A stretch of 60,151 nucleotides of DNA, taken from assembly GCA_900543475.1 (NCBI GenBank), contig UQRU01000004.1, positions 1-60,151 of the forward strand, read 5' to 3'. The translations under genes were made by a program, and so were the position numbers. Below are positions 1 to 8,186 of this stretch, piece after piece. This DNA is from an uncultured Eubacteriales bacterium (GTDB lineage: Bacteria > Bacillota > Clostridia > Christensenellales > CAG-138). The number at the start of each line of letters is the position of its first letter. Positions within the stretch are counted from its first letter, which is position 1. The notes below the pieces were generated by a model. The model made no database searches. It saw nothing but the letters and a program-made list of their open reading frames with translations, and had not been told where the DNA came from.

Positions 1-120
1 CCCCGGGGGGGGGGGGGGGGGGGGGGGGCGGGCGTTCCGCCCCCAAAACCCCCGGGGGGGGGCCCCCCCCCCCCCCCCCCGGGGGGGGGGGCCCGCCCCC
101 CCCCCCCCCCCCCCCCGGGG
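1..120. other. Low-complexity G/C homopolymer block
   Basis: The first 120 bases are alternating runs of G and C with only a short non-homopolymer island near positions 29-50. This is not plausible coding sequence. It looks like a failed consensus over a GC-rich palindrome, since the same kind of block recurs at 58.8-59.0 kb, where the flank matches the cloverleaf elements described below. Nothing reliable can be read from it. Confidence 0.75.
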
Positions 121-182
121 ATGGCTGGCAGTTTTGCAGACGTTCCGGGCCGCGCTGAAAAAAGCCCGGAGGATACCGCACA

Positions 183-1142
183 TCAATAGAAGGTTGCCAC
201 CTCCCGCTGGGGCTTTGAACAGGGAAGAACCGATATGACCTTGAGTACCGGCCCCTTGCGTCCATAGATACGGTGATACCGATTATCTACTTTGGCGGTG
301 ATCTTGGCCCAGGTGCGGTTTTTTAAGGTTGCCTTGATCTGGGCAGGGTCCCATTGGCAAACCAGTGCGGAATATTCAATGTCCGCCTCACAGCAGGTCA
401 TCACATGCCGGCCGCCCAGGAAACAATCCTGGGGCAGGCGGCCGGAAACGGCGATGAGGCCGGTAAATTCCACGGTTTTCCCCTGGTATTTGTCCATTTC
501 CTCGATGATGTCCCGATACCATATGGCGTAGTCCTCATCCCCAATCTGCACCACAGGGGCGGAAAGGTCGAAGGGAAGGGGGTCCTGGATCTCGTCGTAC
601 TCCACCTTGCCGTCCGGCCATTCAAAGGCGATGGAACAGCGACGGTTCAAGCCTCGCACGATTTTGTGGAACTCCATCTTATCTGTCTTAGCGCTTGTGC
701 GGTTGAATACCACCAGCTGGCAGGCTTGGATTTTATCCACCACCAGGGGCCGCATGTTGGCATTGTATTGCAAAAAGGTGCCGGCATCCACAAACAGAAA
801 GTTCTGATAGAGCACCCAACTTCTGGGCATGGCGGAAAAGAGCTTTTCCATGGGCCACATACCGTTGTATTCCAGCACTACCCGCTGGATGTGGTATTGC
901 TTTTGCCAGCCGCTTAGCTGTTGACTGGTAAGCTCCTCGGGCTTTTCCAGGGTTTTGATGTATACGTCCCGTTTATTTATAAAGCTGGCGGGGGAATATT
1001 CCTCTAGCCCCTCCTCGCAGATCAGCAGCAGGGTGCGTTCCCCCTCGTTAAAACGGGGGTCTTCCATGGTTTCTTGGATGAATTTGGTTTTACCGGCCTC
1101 TAAAAAGCCGGTAAAAAGGTATACGGGAATCTGTTCCGCCAT
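183..1142 (-). CDS. CobW-family GTPase fused to YcgQ/DUF1980-like C-terminal domain
   Basis: This 319-residue protein opens with a P-loop (GFLEAGKTKF) typical of CobW/G3E GTPases, which load or traffic metal ions. The GTPase half is degenerate: the metal-binding CxCC motif of the family is absent and the NKxD-like position reads NRTS. From about residue 220 the sequence instead resembles the C-terminal domain of the DUF1980/TIGR03943 (YcgQ) family, with the signature GRHVMTCCEADIEYSALV followed by a Trp-containing strand and a Pro-Cys near the end. The chosen ATG has GAGGTGG upstream. It starts two bases after the stop of the His-rich CobW gene, so the two form one operon. A role in zinc homeostasis is inferred from known neighbours of both families. 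Confidence 0.75.
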   Translation of the reverse strand: MAEQIPVYLFTGFLEAGKTKFIQETMEDPRFNEGERTLLLICEEGLEEYSPASFINKRDVYIKTLEKPEELTSQQLSGWQKQYHIQRVVLEYNGMWPMEKLFSAMPRSWVLYQNFLFVDAGTFLQYNANMRPLVVDKIQACQLVVFNRTSAKTDKMEFHKIVRGLNRRCSIAFEWPDGKVEYDEIQDPLPFDLSAPVVQIGDEDYAIWYRDIIEEMDKYQGKTVEFTGLIAVSGRLPQDCFLGGRHVMTCCEADIEYSALVCQWDPAQIKATLKNRTWAKITAKVDNRYHRIYGRKGPVLKVISVLPCSKPQREVATFY

Positions 1143-1144
1143 GA

Positions 1145-2209
1145 TCACGCCACCTCGAATAGGGAAGCTAGGGCCTCTTCTTGCAGCTGCGCTCCGATGA
1201 CGCAAAGCCGGCCAGTGACGCCCGGCGTACCCTTGCGTACCTGGGCCTCTCCAGGCACATAGTCAAAATGCAGCCACTGCCCGTCTTTGCCGGCTACGAT
1301 CCCTTTGGCGCGCAGCACTTGCCCATAGGCTCCGCCATCCAGGGCGGCAAGCATATGGGACAGATCTTCCGGGTCATATGCACGGATGGTCTCCATGCCC
1401 CAGCTGGTAAATACCTGGTCCGCATCATGGCCATGGTGATGGCCGCAGGAACAGACGCCATCCTGGTCATAATGATGCACATGGCCGTGGTCATGGCCGT
1501 GGTCATGGTCATGGTCGTGGTCATGGCCATGCTCGTGGTCATGGTCATGGCCATGCTCGTGGTCATGGTGATGGTCCAGATGTTCCGCAGCCAGGGCGGA
1601 AAGGGCCTGGGCTAGGCTTTCCCGGCCTTCCATAGCCTCCTGGATCTGGCGGCCATCCAGGGCATCCCAGGGGGTGGTGATGATGGTAGCGGTAGGATTA
1701 TGTTGCCGCAGCAGGGCGGTGCAGGCTTCCAACTTTTCAAGCGACATATTGGCGGTACGGCTTAAAACGATACAGCCGGCGTGGGACACCTGATCGTCAA
1801 AGAACTCGCCGAAATTCTTCATATACATCCGGCATTTCATGGCGTCCACCACCGTGGTGGCGCTATTAAGGGAGAGGGCCTGGTCAATGCCCTGTACGGC
1901 CCGGATCACATCGCTCAGCTTGCCTACGCCGCTGGGCTCGATCAAGATACGGTCCGGATGGAACTGCTCCAATACCTGGGTAAGGGCCTTGGTAAAATCC
2001 CCCACCAGGGAGCAGCAGATACAACCGGCGTTCATTTCCGTGATCTGGATGCCGGCGTCCTGTAAAAACCCGCCGTCGATGCCGATTTCGCCGAACTCGT
2101 TTTCAATCAGCACCAGCTGTTCCCCGGCGTAGGCCTCCCGAATGAGCTTTTTAATCAAGGTGGTTTTCCCAGCGCCCAGGAAACCGGAGACGATATCGAT
2201 CTTTGTCAT
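1145..2209 (-). CDS. CobW-family GTPase with His-rich metal-binding insert
   Basis: A 354-residue G3E-family GTPase, predicted to deliver metal ions (zinc most often in this branch) to client proteins in the cytoplasm. It has the P-loop [10 protein letters not shown], the [10 protein letters not shown] switch, the metal-binding CxCC motif (GCICCS) and EPSGV. A histidine/aspartate-rich stretch at roughly residues 210-260 contains dozens of His residues in HD/HGH repeats plus a CSCGHHHGH motif, a likely metal reservoir. A CobW C-terminal domain follows. The ATG at 2209 has GAAGG upstream and begins the protein right at the G1 motif. It is the first gene of a two-gene operon with the CobW/DUF1980 fusion. 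No regulator site was identified with confidence. Confidence 0.9.
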   Translation of the reverse strand: MTKIDIVSGFLGAGKTTLIKKLIREAYAGEQLVLIENEFGEIGIDGGFLQDAGIQITEMNAGCICCSLVGDFTKALTQVLEQFHPDRILIEPSGVGKLSDVIRAVQGIDQALSLNSATTVVDAMKCRMYMKNFGEFFDDQVSHAGCIVLSRTANMSLEKLEACTALLRQHNPTATIITTPWDALDGRQIQEAMEGRESLAQALSALAAEHLDHHHDHEHGHDHDHEHGHDHDHDHDHGHDHGHVHHYDQDGVCSCGHHHGHDADQVFTSWGMETIRAYDPEDLSHMLAALDGGAYGQVLRAKGIVAGKDGQWLHFDYVPGEAQVRKGTPGVTGRLCVIGAQLQEEALASLFEVA

Positions 2210-2305
2210 AGAAACATAAGCCTTCTTTCGTTGTTGTTCCAAATGGATTATACGCCCCAAGTGGTTAGAATACAAGGGCGGGCAAAAGAAAACTCGCCTT
2301 TTCCT

Positions 2306-2334
2306 TTGCAAACATATCCTATTTTTTATATAAT
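2306..2334 (+). promoter_or_regulatory. Promoter of the rRNA methyltransferase gene
   Basis: A -35 TTGCAA (2306-2311) and -10 TATAAT (2329-2334) separated by 17 bases lie 59 bases before the ATG at 2393. The spacing is ideal for a housekeeping sigma-A promoter. Confidence 0.7.
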
Positions 2335-2392
2335 GAAAATGCGGTTGTAACCAGCAGGTTGCGCCAAGAGGAAAAGGAGGTATTCCGTACCC

Positions 2393-3622
2393 ATGGCCAT
2401 AGAAAGCCGGGGTTATCCCCGCATGACAGTCACCCCAAAGGCAGAACGTTCCATTAAAAACGGACACCCCTGGGTCTATGGTGGGGAAGTGACCCAAATA
2501 GAGGGGGAGCCTCAAAATGGAGGTTTGGCGGATGTGCTGTCCCCAAAGGGGAGCTATCTTGGCACAGGCTTGGTGAACAGCCACTCAAAAATATTGGTAC
2601 GGCTGCTCTCCCGCAACGCCAACGACCGGTTTGACGAGGGGTTTTTCCGCCGCCGGATCGCCTATGCCCTGGATTACCGACAAACGGTGATGGGGCCGGA
2701 TTTTGCTTGCTGCCGCCTGATCTTCGGGGAGGCGGACCAGCTGCCCGGCCTGACGGTGGATCGGTTTTCGGATATCCTGGTAACGCAGATCCTTTCCCTG
2801 GGCATGGAACAGCGAAAGCCGTTGCTCTTCCGGCTGCTGGTGGAGGAGCTGGAAAAGCGGGGCGCCAGGCCCAGGGCCATCTATGAGCGGAACGACGTGG
2901 CCATCCGGGAGCTGGAGGGCATGGAGCAGGGCAAGGGCTTTGTTGCAATGGAAGGCTTGGAAACGGAGCTATCCGGCCATGTGGAGATCTGCGAAAACGG
3001 CGTCTATTATGACGTGGACTATATGGAGGGGCAAAAGACCGGCTTTTTCCTGGATCAGAAATACAACCGCCAGGCGGTGGCCAGGCTGGCCAAGGGCCGG
3101 CGGGTATTGGATTGTTTTACCCATACGGGCGCCTTTGCCCTTAACGCGGCCAAAGGCGGCGCTGCCCAGGTGACGGCGGTGGATATTTCCCCTTCGGCTA
3201 TCGCCCTTTGCAAGGCCAACGCCGCCCGCAATGGCATAGAGGGGATGGAGTTCCTGGTGGCGGATGTATTCGCCCTTTTGGAGGAGCTGGGAGGGCAGAA
3301 AAAAAGTCCCTATGATTTTATCATCTTGGACCCGCCCGCTTTCACCAAGTCCGCCGCCACAGCCCGTAGCGCCTTCCGGGGCTACAAGGAGATCAACCGC
3401 CGGGCCATGAGCTTATTGCCCCGGGGCGGGTATTTGGCTACTTGCTCTTGCTCCCATTTTATGAAGGACGAGATGTTCCGGCTGATGCTCCACGAAGCCT
3501 CCTTTGATGCGGGCCGCACCCTACGCCAGATCGAAGCCCGGCAGCAGGCCCCGGATCATCCCATCCTGCTGGATGTGCCGGAAACGGATTATTTGAAATT
3601 CTATTTATTCCAGGTGATTTAA
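2393..3622 (+). CDS. rlmI: Class I SAM-dependent rRNA methyltransferase, RlmI-like
   Basis: The 409-residue protein matches the RlmI/YccW family, which makes 5-methylcytosine in 23S rRNA (C1962 in E. coli). It has an N-terminal PUA domain (about residues 8-75, with the HPWVYGGEV motif), a central linker and a Rossmann-fold methyltransferase domain. The SAM-binding motif is [15 protein letters not shown] and the catalytic-loop motif is LDPPAFTKS, and a Cys-containing motif (ATCSCSHFM) sits near the end as in the family. AGGAGG precedes the ATG. The next gene starts one base after its stop, so they are probably cotranscribed. The exact rRNA target is inferred from family membership. Confidence 0.88.
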   Translation: MAIESRGYPRMTVTPKAERSIKNGHPWVYGGEVTQIEGEPQNGGLADVLSPKGSYLGTGLVNSHSKILVRLLSRNANDRFDEGFFRRRIAYALDYRQTVMGPDFACCRLIFGEADQLPGLTVDRFSDILVTQILSLGMEQRKPLLFRLLVEELEKRGARPRAIYERNDVAIRELEGMEQGKGFVAMEGLETELSGHVEICENGVYYDVDYMEGQKTGFFLDQKYNRQAVARLAKGRRVLDCFTHTGAFALNAAKGGAAQVTAVDISPSAIALCKANAARNGIEGMEFLVADVFALLEELGGQKKSPYDFIILDPPAFTKSAATARSAFRGYKEINRRAMSLLPRGGYLATCSCSHFMKDEMFRLMLHEASFDAGRTLRQIEARQQAPDHPILLDVPETDYLKFYLFQVI

Positions 3623-3623
3623 C

Positions 3624-4007
3624 ATGATGTTTTGGATCTACATGCTGGTTTGCTCCCTGTTGATCCCGCTGATCATACTGGGGGCGGGGGCGCTGCTGGC
3701 AAAGCATCCCCCCAAGCAGATCAATTGGGCCTATGGTTACCGCACCCGGCGGTCCACAAAAAACAAAGAGACCTGGCTTTTTGCTCAGGTCTATGCGGGA
3801 AGGCTATGGATGCGCTTGAGTTGGCCTATGTTGGCGGCAGCTTTGGTGGTCATGGGATGCTTATATGGGAAACCCATCGATACCGTCAGCTTGGGTGCCG
3901 GCATTTTGGTGGGAGCCCAGACTTTGGTGCTGGTTTTGACCATCCTGCCGGTGGAACGGGCGTTGAAGCGGAATTTTGATGAGCTGGGCCGGCCCAGAAA
4001 GGGCTAA
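3624..4007 (+). CDS. SdpI-family membrane protein
   Basis: A 127-residue integral membrane protein of the SdpI/YhfL family, whose founding member gives immunity to the SdpC toxin in Bacillus; most members are of unknown role. It has an N-terminal membrane helix, the family signature GYRTRRSTKNKETW at about residues 38-51, and two further hydrophobic helices. No sdpABC toxin genes are nearby, so immunity is not implied. Two ATG codons are in tandem at the start, with AGGTGAT upstream. The 3' end overlaps the convergent PAP2-like gene by four bases. Confidence 0.75.
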   Translation: MMFWIYMLVCSLLIPLIILGAGALLAKHPPKQINWAYGYRTRRSTKNKETWLFAQVYAGRLWMRLSWPMLAAALVVMGCLYGKPIDTVSLGAGILVGAQTLVLVLTILPVERALKRNFDELGRPRKG

Positions 4008-4465
4008 ACCACATATAAGCTCATAAGGAGCCCGGTCACAGCACCTAAGATCGCCCCTACTAACACCTGGAAAGGCGTATGGCCTACCAGTTCCTTTAGA
4101 TATTCTTCGTCCTCAAACAGCTCCTTTAAGTCGCCATAGTGCATGAGCCGGTTCAGGATCTCCGCCTGTTTACCAGTTTCTAGGCGTACGCCCCGAGCAT
4201 CGTGGATAACGATAATGGCCACCAGGACGCTGATGGCAAAGGGGAAGCTGTCCGGGCCGTATTCCACTCCCGATGCCACCACCATGGCCAGTACTGTGGC
4301 CGCGTGGGAGCTGGGCATCCCCCCGCTGCCCACCAGCCGTTCCCACTGAAACCGGTGGCTCATCAAGGCAAAGAGCAAGGCTTTGCACACTTGGGCCACA
4401 AACCAACCGGCAATGGCGCACAACAGCACCTTATTGTGGAGAAGCCCATCCAAAAATTGCCACAT
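4004..4465 (-). CDS. Divergent PAP2-family membrane protein (YuiD-like)
   Basis: This 153-residue protein belongs to the divergent PAP2 family (YuiD/acid phosphatase-VanZ related), small polytopic proteins presumed to act on lipid phosphates. The motif GSGGMPSSHAATV carries the conserved PSSH histidine, and HDARGVRLETGKQA matches the second conserved block. There are three to four hydrophobic helices. Its stop codon overlaps the stop of the SdpI-like gene tail to tail. A minus-strand promoter lies about 180 bases upstream, leaving a long leader. The substrate is unknown. Confidence 0.82.
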   Translation of the reverse strand: MWQFLDGLLHNKVLLCAIAGWFVAQVCKALLFALMSHRFQWERLVGSGGMPSSHAATVLAMVVASGVEYGPDSFPFAISVLVAIIVIHDARGVRLETGKQAEILNRLMHYGDLKELFEDEEYLKELVGHTPFQVLVGAILGAVTGLLMSLYVV

Positions 4466-4641
4466 GATCCGATTTCCTTTCTATTTTCAGCGCCAGGGCC
4501 CTTTCAGCACATAGGATGCACTGGAATGTAAGCCTGAATGCAGTAGTATTTTTATGCCCTTCTGCCCAAACAGGTCACCCCTTTGTGCGCCATAGGTACA
4601 TAAAGGGGCACGATACGCAAATGCTTTGCTGGCATGAAGAT

Positions 4642-4671
4642 ATTATAAGCAGGTTTGCCGGTCTGTGACAA
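4642..4671 (-). promoter_or_regulatory. Promoter of the PAP2-like gene with a long leader
   Basis: On the minus strand TTGTCA (4666-4671) and TATAAT (4642-4647) are 18 bases apart. The transcript would run about 170 bases before the ATG at 4465. The leader contains a hairpin with CCCCTTT/AAAGGGG arms around 4576-4606. The rest of the 349-base gap between 4465 and 4815 shows no gene. Confidence 0.5.
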
Positions 4672-4814
4672 GGGAATTTGCCCCGCCTAAGATAAACTTG
4701 ATGAACCCCTAATGTTTTTTTAATAAAAGTAGCGCTACAATAATTCTTGTGCATAGGCGGAGACCAGGACGGGGATACTGCCTACGTGCGTGGAAGAAAA
4801 AGGAAGGAACCAAC

Positions 4815-5279
4815 ATGGTATATTTGGCGGTACCCACCCCGCTAGGGCAGGTATATATTTGCCAGGAAGGGACGTGTATTACAGCCTTGGGCTTTGCCCA
4901 ACCGCTTGCTGGTACAGCAGCAAAAACGCCCTTGCTCATGGAGGCTCGCGTCCAGTTGGACGCCTATTTTGCAGGCCGGCGCCAGGCGTTTTCCTTGCCT
5001 CTGTGCCCGTCCGGAACAGATTTTCAAAAAAAGGTCTGGAAACAATTGCAAAAAATACCCTATGGTGTTACCATCACCTATGGGGAGCTAGCCTGCCGGG
5101 TGGGCTGCCCAAAGGGCGCCAGAGCCGTTGGCAGCGCCTGCGGCAAAAACCCCATCGGCATCTTCATTCCCTGCCACCGGGTGGTGGGGAAGGACGGTAA
5201 TTTAACGGGGTTTGCTTGGGGATTGGATCGAAAAAAATACTTGATTCAATTGGAAAAATCCTTGACAGAGCAACTATAG
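4815..5279 (+). CDS. ogt: Methylated-DNA--protein-cysteine methyltransferase
   Basis: A 154-residue DNA repair protein that removes O6-alkyl groups from guanine by transferring them irreversibly to its own cysteine. The active-site motif IPCHRVV is present at about residues 115-121, preceded by the helix-turn-helix and Arg-finger region (GARAVGSACGKNP). The length is typical of the Ogt/MGMT family. The ATG at 4815 has AAGGAAGGA upstream; a longer reading frame begins at 4749 but lacks a ribosome site. The promoter of the rubrerythrin gene overlaps its 3' end. Confidence 0.92.
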   Translation: MVYLAVPTPLGQVYICQEGTCITALGFAQPLAGTAAKTPLLMEARVQLDAYFAGRRQAFSLPLCPSGTDFQKKVWKQLQKIPYGVTITYGELACRVGCPKGARAVGSACGKNPIGIFIPCHRVVGKDGNLTGFAWGLDRKKYLIQLEKSLTEQL

Positions 5280-5299
5280 TGTACTATTATAATAATAGT
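5262..5299 (+). promoter_or_regulatory. Rubrerythrin promoter with palindromic operator
   Basis: A perfect -35 TTGACA (5262-5267) is followed after 17 bases by TATTAT (5285-5290). The -10 lies inside a perfect 17-base palindrome, ACTATTAT-A-ATAATAGT (5283-5299). A second 8-base palindrome, ACTATAGT, sits at 5273-5280 between the promoter boxes. The 8-1-8 layout is like Fur/PerR-family operators in geometry, but the half-site is not the PerR consensus, so the regulator is unknown. Confidence 0.7.
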
Positions 5300-5325
5300 T
5301 ACCAATCTTAAGGGAGGATTGAAAC

Positions 5326-5859
5326 ATGGAACTTAAAGGCAGCAAGACCGAGAAAAACTTACAGGCCGCGTTTGCGGGTGAATCCCAGGCGCGCAACAAG
5401 TACACCTACTTTGCCAGCGTAGCCCGCAAGGAGGGCTATCAGCAGATCGCGGAGATCTTTGAAAAGACCGCCAACAACGAAAAAGAACACGCTAAACTTT
5501 GGTTCAAAGCCCTGGGCGAGCTGGGCGATACCGCCGCCAACCTGCTTCATGCGGCGGAGGGTGAAAACTACGAGTGGACGGATATGTATGCTACCTTCGC
5601 CAAGGAAGCGGAGGAAGAGGGCTTTGTGGAGCTGGCCGCCCGGTTCCGTGCGGTTGCCGCCATTGAAAAGACCCATGAGGAGCGCTATCGCAAGCTGCTC
5701 AACAATGTGGAGATGAAAGCCGTCTTTGAGAAGGCTGGCGAGACCATGTGGGAGTGCCGGAACTGCGGCCACCTGGTCATCGGCAAGAAGGCCCCCGAGA
5801 TCTGCCCTGTATGCCTCCATCCCCAGAGCTACTTCGAGGTGCGGGCGGAGAACTATTAA
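5326..5859 (+). CDS. rbr: Rubrerythrin
   Basis: The 177-residue protein reduces hydrogen peroxide in the anaerobic cytoplasm. The N-terminal four-helix diiron domain (residues 1-135) supplies iron ligands in [22 protein letters not shown] and the later [12 protein letters not shown] helices. The C-terminal rubredoxin-like Fe(Cys)4 domain has CRNCGH and [11 protein letters not shown]. Length and domain order match classical rubrerythrin. A strong ribosome site (GGGAGG) and a very strong promoter with an operator precede it, suggesting inducible, high expression. It is monocistronic: a 14-bp hairpin terminator follows. Confidence 0.96.
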   Translation: MELKGSKTEKNLQAAFAGESQARNKYTYFASVARKEGYQQIAEIFEKTANNEKEHAKLWFKALGELGDTAANLLHAAEGENYEWTDMYATFAKEAEEEGFVELAARFRAVAAIEKTHEERYRKLLNNVEMKAVFEKAGETMWECRNCGHLVIGKKAPEICPVCLHPQSYFEVRAENY

Positions 5860-5924
5860 TCCCGCCACCATAGAGAGAGGCGCCGGCAGGCCGGGGCTCC
5901 TCTACAGATTTTCAGAAATAGTGC

Positions 5925-5968
5925 ATCCGCCGTATGGCCAAGCCATACGGCGGATTTTGGCATTTTGG
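5925..5968 (+). terminator. Terminator after rubrerythrin
   Basis: Perfect 14-bp stem ATCCGCCGTATGGC/GCCATACGGCGGAT (5925-5938, 5942-5955) with a CAA loop, followed by TTTTGGCATTTT. Confidence 0.75.
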
Positions 5969-6059
5969 CGCCGCATATTTTTAGCTTTCGCCACGATCCC
6001 TGGGGGGAAGACCTAGGGATGGCGCTGGCGCTCCAACGGAAAGAGGGCTGGAGGGGCGT

Positions 6060-6503
6060 TTATGCTTTTCCCTTCTTCAGACAGCCCACGCAGCTGGCCA
6101 CAAACATGCAGCCCCAGACAACAATGCAATAGGGCCAGATCCGGGTGATCGGTACAAAGAGGGAAAGGGAGAACCTAAGGACAGTGGCAGCAAGGGAAAA
6201 CAAGGGCAAAAAGTATAACTGGGACGCTGTACCAAAGACGTTGAACCAGTAGTTGCCCAATACAAGTTCCTGGAAAAGTACCAGCAGCAGCATCAGGAAT
6301 CCGAAAGCACAAAACAAACATGCTTGTAGGATGGGATTCCGCTCCCGGGAAGCGATATGATAGGAGAAATACCCCCAAAAAAATAAAAGACATATCTCGA
6401 ATAGATTCATGAGGAAACCGGGAACGGGAAAATTAAGAACCACATAGTTCAGTCCATACCCAATTGCCAAGGGGGAAACGGCCATCAATAGGCGTTTTGC
6501 CAT
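6060..6503 (-). CDS. Hypothetical four-helix membrane protein
   Basis: A 147-residue protein not assigned to a family. It has about four strongly hydrophobic segments (residues 5-25, 33-50, 60-82 and 95-140) and a short basic C-terminus ending in CLKKGKA. The start at 6503 is chosen because AGGTG lies 8 bases upstream; an alternative ATG lies six codons earlier at 6521. It stands alone, downstream of the MATE gene and its terminator. No function can be proposed. Confidence 0.6.
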   Translation of the reverse strand: MAKRLLMAVSPLAIGYGLNYVVLNFPVPGFLMNLFEICLLFFWGYFSYHIASRERNPILQACLFCAFGFLMLLLVLFQELVLGNYWFNVFGTASQLYFLPLFSLAATVLRFSLSLFVPITRIWPYCIVVWGCMFVASCVGCLKKGKA

Positions 6504-6582
6504 TTTAAGCGCACCTTCCATGCAGAATTCTTTAAAGTATAGCAAAAAGTTGGATAAAGCGCAACGCCCGGTCCATAAAAGC

Positions 6583-6606
6583 GCCCAGACAGAAAAAGGT
6601 CTGGGC
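6583..6606 (-). terminator. Terminator downstream of the MATE gene
   Basis: GCCCAGAC/GTCTGGGC arms (6583-6590, 6599-6606) form an 8-bp stem. On the minus strand the stem is followed by GCTTTTATGG. Confidence 0.5.
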
Positions 6607-6716
6607 AAACGGGAGCGTATATTTACTTCCTTACAGCCGGAAAAGCAAGCCGCGCCCACCTGGGAATTGGCGGTCACAGGGCGTCTGCCTGCTCCTGGAC
6701 AATCCAGGGAGCTGGG

Positions 6717-8093
6717 TTATGACCGGGGCGCCATTTCGTTCAGCGCCCGTTTAAAGTTCCTGGCAAACAGGATGCTGGTTAGGGACACGGCCAAAAAATC
6801 CGCTACAGGCTCCGCCAGGTATACGGCCATGGCCTTGTCCTGGAAGAAAGCCGGCAGGATATAGATCAGGGGGATCAGCACCAATACCTTGCGGAACAGG
6901 GCTAGGAAGGTGCTGGTCTTAGCATTGCCGATGGAAACCAGGGTTTGCTGGCAAGCCAACTGGATGCCAAAGATGGCGGTGGCGGCAAAGTAGATCCTCC
7001 CCGCCCAGGCGGTATAGGCGATCAGTTCCGGGTCCGGGGTAAACATCTTGGCAAAAAGCTCTGGGAAGGCTAGGATGCTGATCCCAAAGAGCAGGGAATA
7101 CCCTAGGCACGCTTTCAGCAATACGGAAAAGGAGGCTTTGACCCGGGCTGCATTTTTAGCGCCGTAATTATAGCTGGTGATAGGCTGGGCCCCCTGGGTC
7201 AAGCCCCGAAGGGGCATCATGGAGAACATCATCAAACTGTTAAGGATGGTCATGGCGCCTACGGCCGTATCTCCTCCATAGCGCAGCAGGGAGGAATTAA
7301 AACACACAGAAATAGCGCTTTCCGTCACCTGCATAATAAAGGGAGAAAGGCCCAGGGCTAGGCAAGGGGCAATGATGGACCAATCGATCCGTAGGTATTT
7401 CCGGCGGATGTGGAGCACCGTATGCTCGCTGGTAAGGAACCGCACCATCCAAAGGGCGGAGATGGCCTGGGAGATCACCGTGGCCAGGGCGGCGCCTTGG
7501 GGCCCCATTTCCAGCAGGAAGATAAAGATGGGGTCCAGGATAATATTGGCTAGCGCGCCGATGATCACGGAGTTCATGCTGGCGCGGGTAAAGCCCTGGG
7601 CGCTGATGAAGGCATTGAGCCCCAGGGCCAGCTGCACGAAGGGGGTGCCCCAGGTATAGATGCGCATATAGGGTTCCGCATATTGGATGGTGTTTTCACT
7701 GGCGCCAAACATAAGGAGCAGGGGCCTACACCAAATGAAGATCACCGCCATCAGCACAACGCTGAATAGAAGCATCAGCGCCGTACAGTTGCCCAGGATC
7801 TCCTCAGCCTTTTCGTTGTCCCGCTTCCCCATCTGAATGCTGGCCTGGGGGGCGCCCCCCATGGCCACCAGCGCTGCAAAGGCGGAGATCACCAAGATGA
7901 TGGGCAGGCATACGCCTACGCCAGTTAAGGCCAACTTGCCAATGCCGGGGATATGGCCGATATAGACCCGGTCGATGATGTTATACAGGACGTTGACCAG
8001 TTGGGCAATTACTGCGGGGACCGCCAGCCTTAGCAACAATCTCCCAATCGGTTCCGAAGCGAGGAATTCACTGCGGTCCTGAATTTGTTCCAT
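6717..8093 (-). CDS. MATE-family efflux transporter
   Basis: A 458-residue, 12-helix multidrug and toxic compound extrusion protein, which exports cationic drugs or metabolites using a Na+ or H+ gradient. Two homologous six-helix halves are visible, with the family-typical N-terminal segment LAVPAVIAQLVNVLYNIIDR and the TQGAQPITSYNYGAK motif opening the second half. GAGGTGA precedes the ATG. It follows the liv operon on the same strand but is separated by a strong terminator, so it has its own promoter, which was not clearly seen. The substrate cannot be read from sequence. Confidence 0.92.
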   Translation of the reverse strand: MEQIQDRSEFLASEPIGRLLLRLAVPAVIAQLVNVLYNIIDRVYIGHIPGIGKLALTGVGVCLPIILVISAFAALVAMGGAPQASIQMGKRDNEKAEEILGNCTALMLLFSVVLMAVIFIWCRPLLLMFGASENTIQYAEPYMRIYTWGTPFVQLALGLNAFISAQGFTRASMNSVIIGALANIILDPIFIFLLEMGPQGAALATVISQAISALWMVRFLTSEHTVLHIRRKYLRIDWSIIAPCLALGLSPFIMQVTESAISVCFNSSLLRYGGDTAVGAMTILNSLMMFSMMPLRGLTQGAQPITSYNYGAKNAARVKASFSVLLKACLGYSLLFGISILAFPELFAKMFTPDPELIAYTAWAGRIYFAATAIFGIQLACQQTLVSIGNAKTSTFLALFRKVLVLIPLIYILPAFFQDKAMAVYLAEPVADFLAVSLTSILFARNFKRALNEMAPRS

Positions 8094-8125
8094 GTCAAAT
8101 CACCTCATTTTGTTTTAGAAGCAAC

Positions 8126-8171
8126 AAAAATCCCCGGCCGGGCCCCCTTTGCTAAAGGGGAGAGCCGGGGA
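8126..8171 (-). terminator. Terminator of the liv operon
   Basis: TCCCCGGC/GCCGGGGA outer arms (8131-8138, 8164-8171) enclose a CCCCTTT/AAAGGGG inner stem. On the minus strand the hairpin is followed by TTTTT. Confidence 0.85.
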
Positions 8172-8186
8172 CCCATTTGTAAGCAC

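Noticed and set aside
121..238. Possible 3' end of a plus-strand gene overlapping the CobW/DUF1980 gene
   Set aside because: Short frames read to stops near 189 and 238, but the upstream part is homopolymer and no family could be recognised.
1425..1585. Tandem repeat resembling a CRISPR or satellite
   Set aside because: The repeats are codons for the His/Asp-rich segment of the CobW protein, in frame and without spacers.
3624..4007. Toxin-immunity role for the SdpI-like protein
   Set aside because: No sdpABC-like toxin genes are nearby, and most SdpI-family proteins are not linked to toxins.
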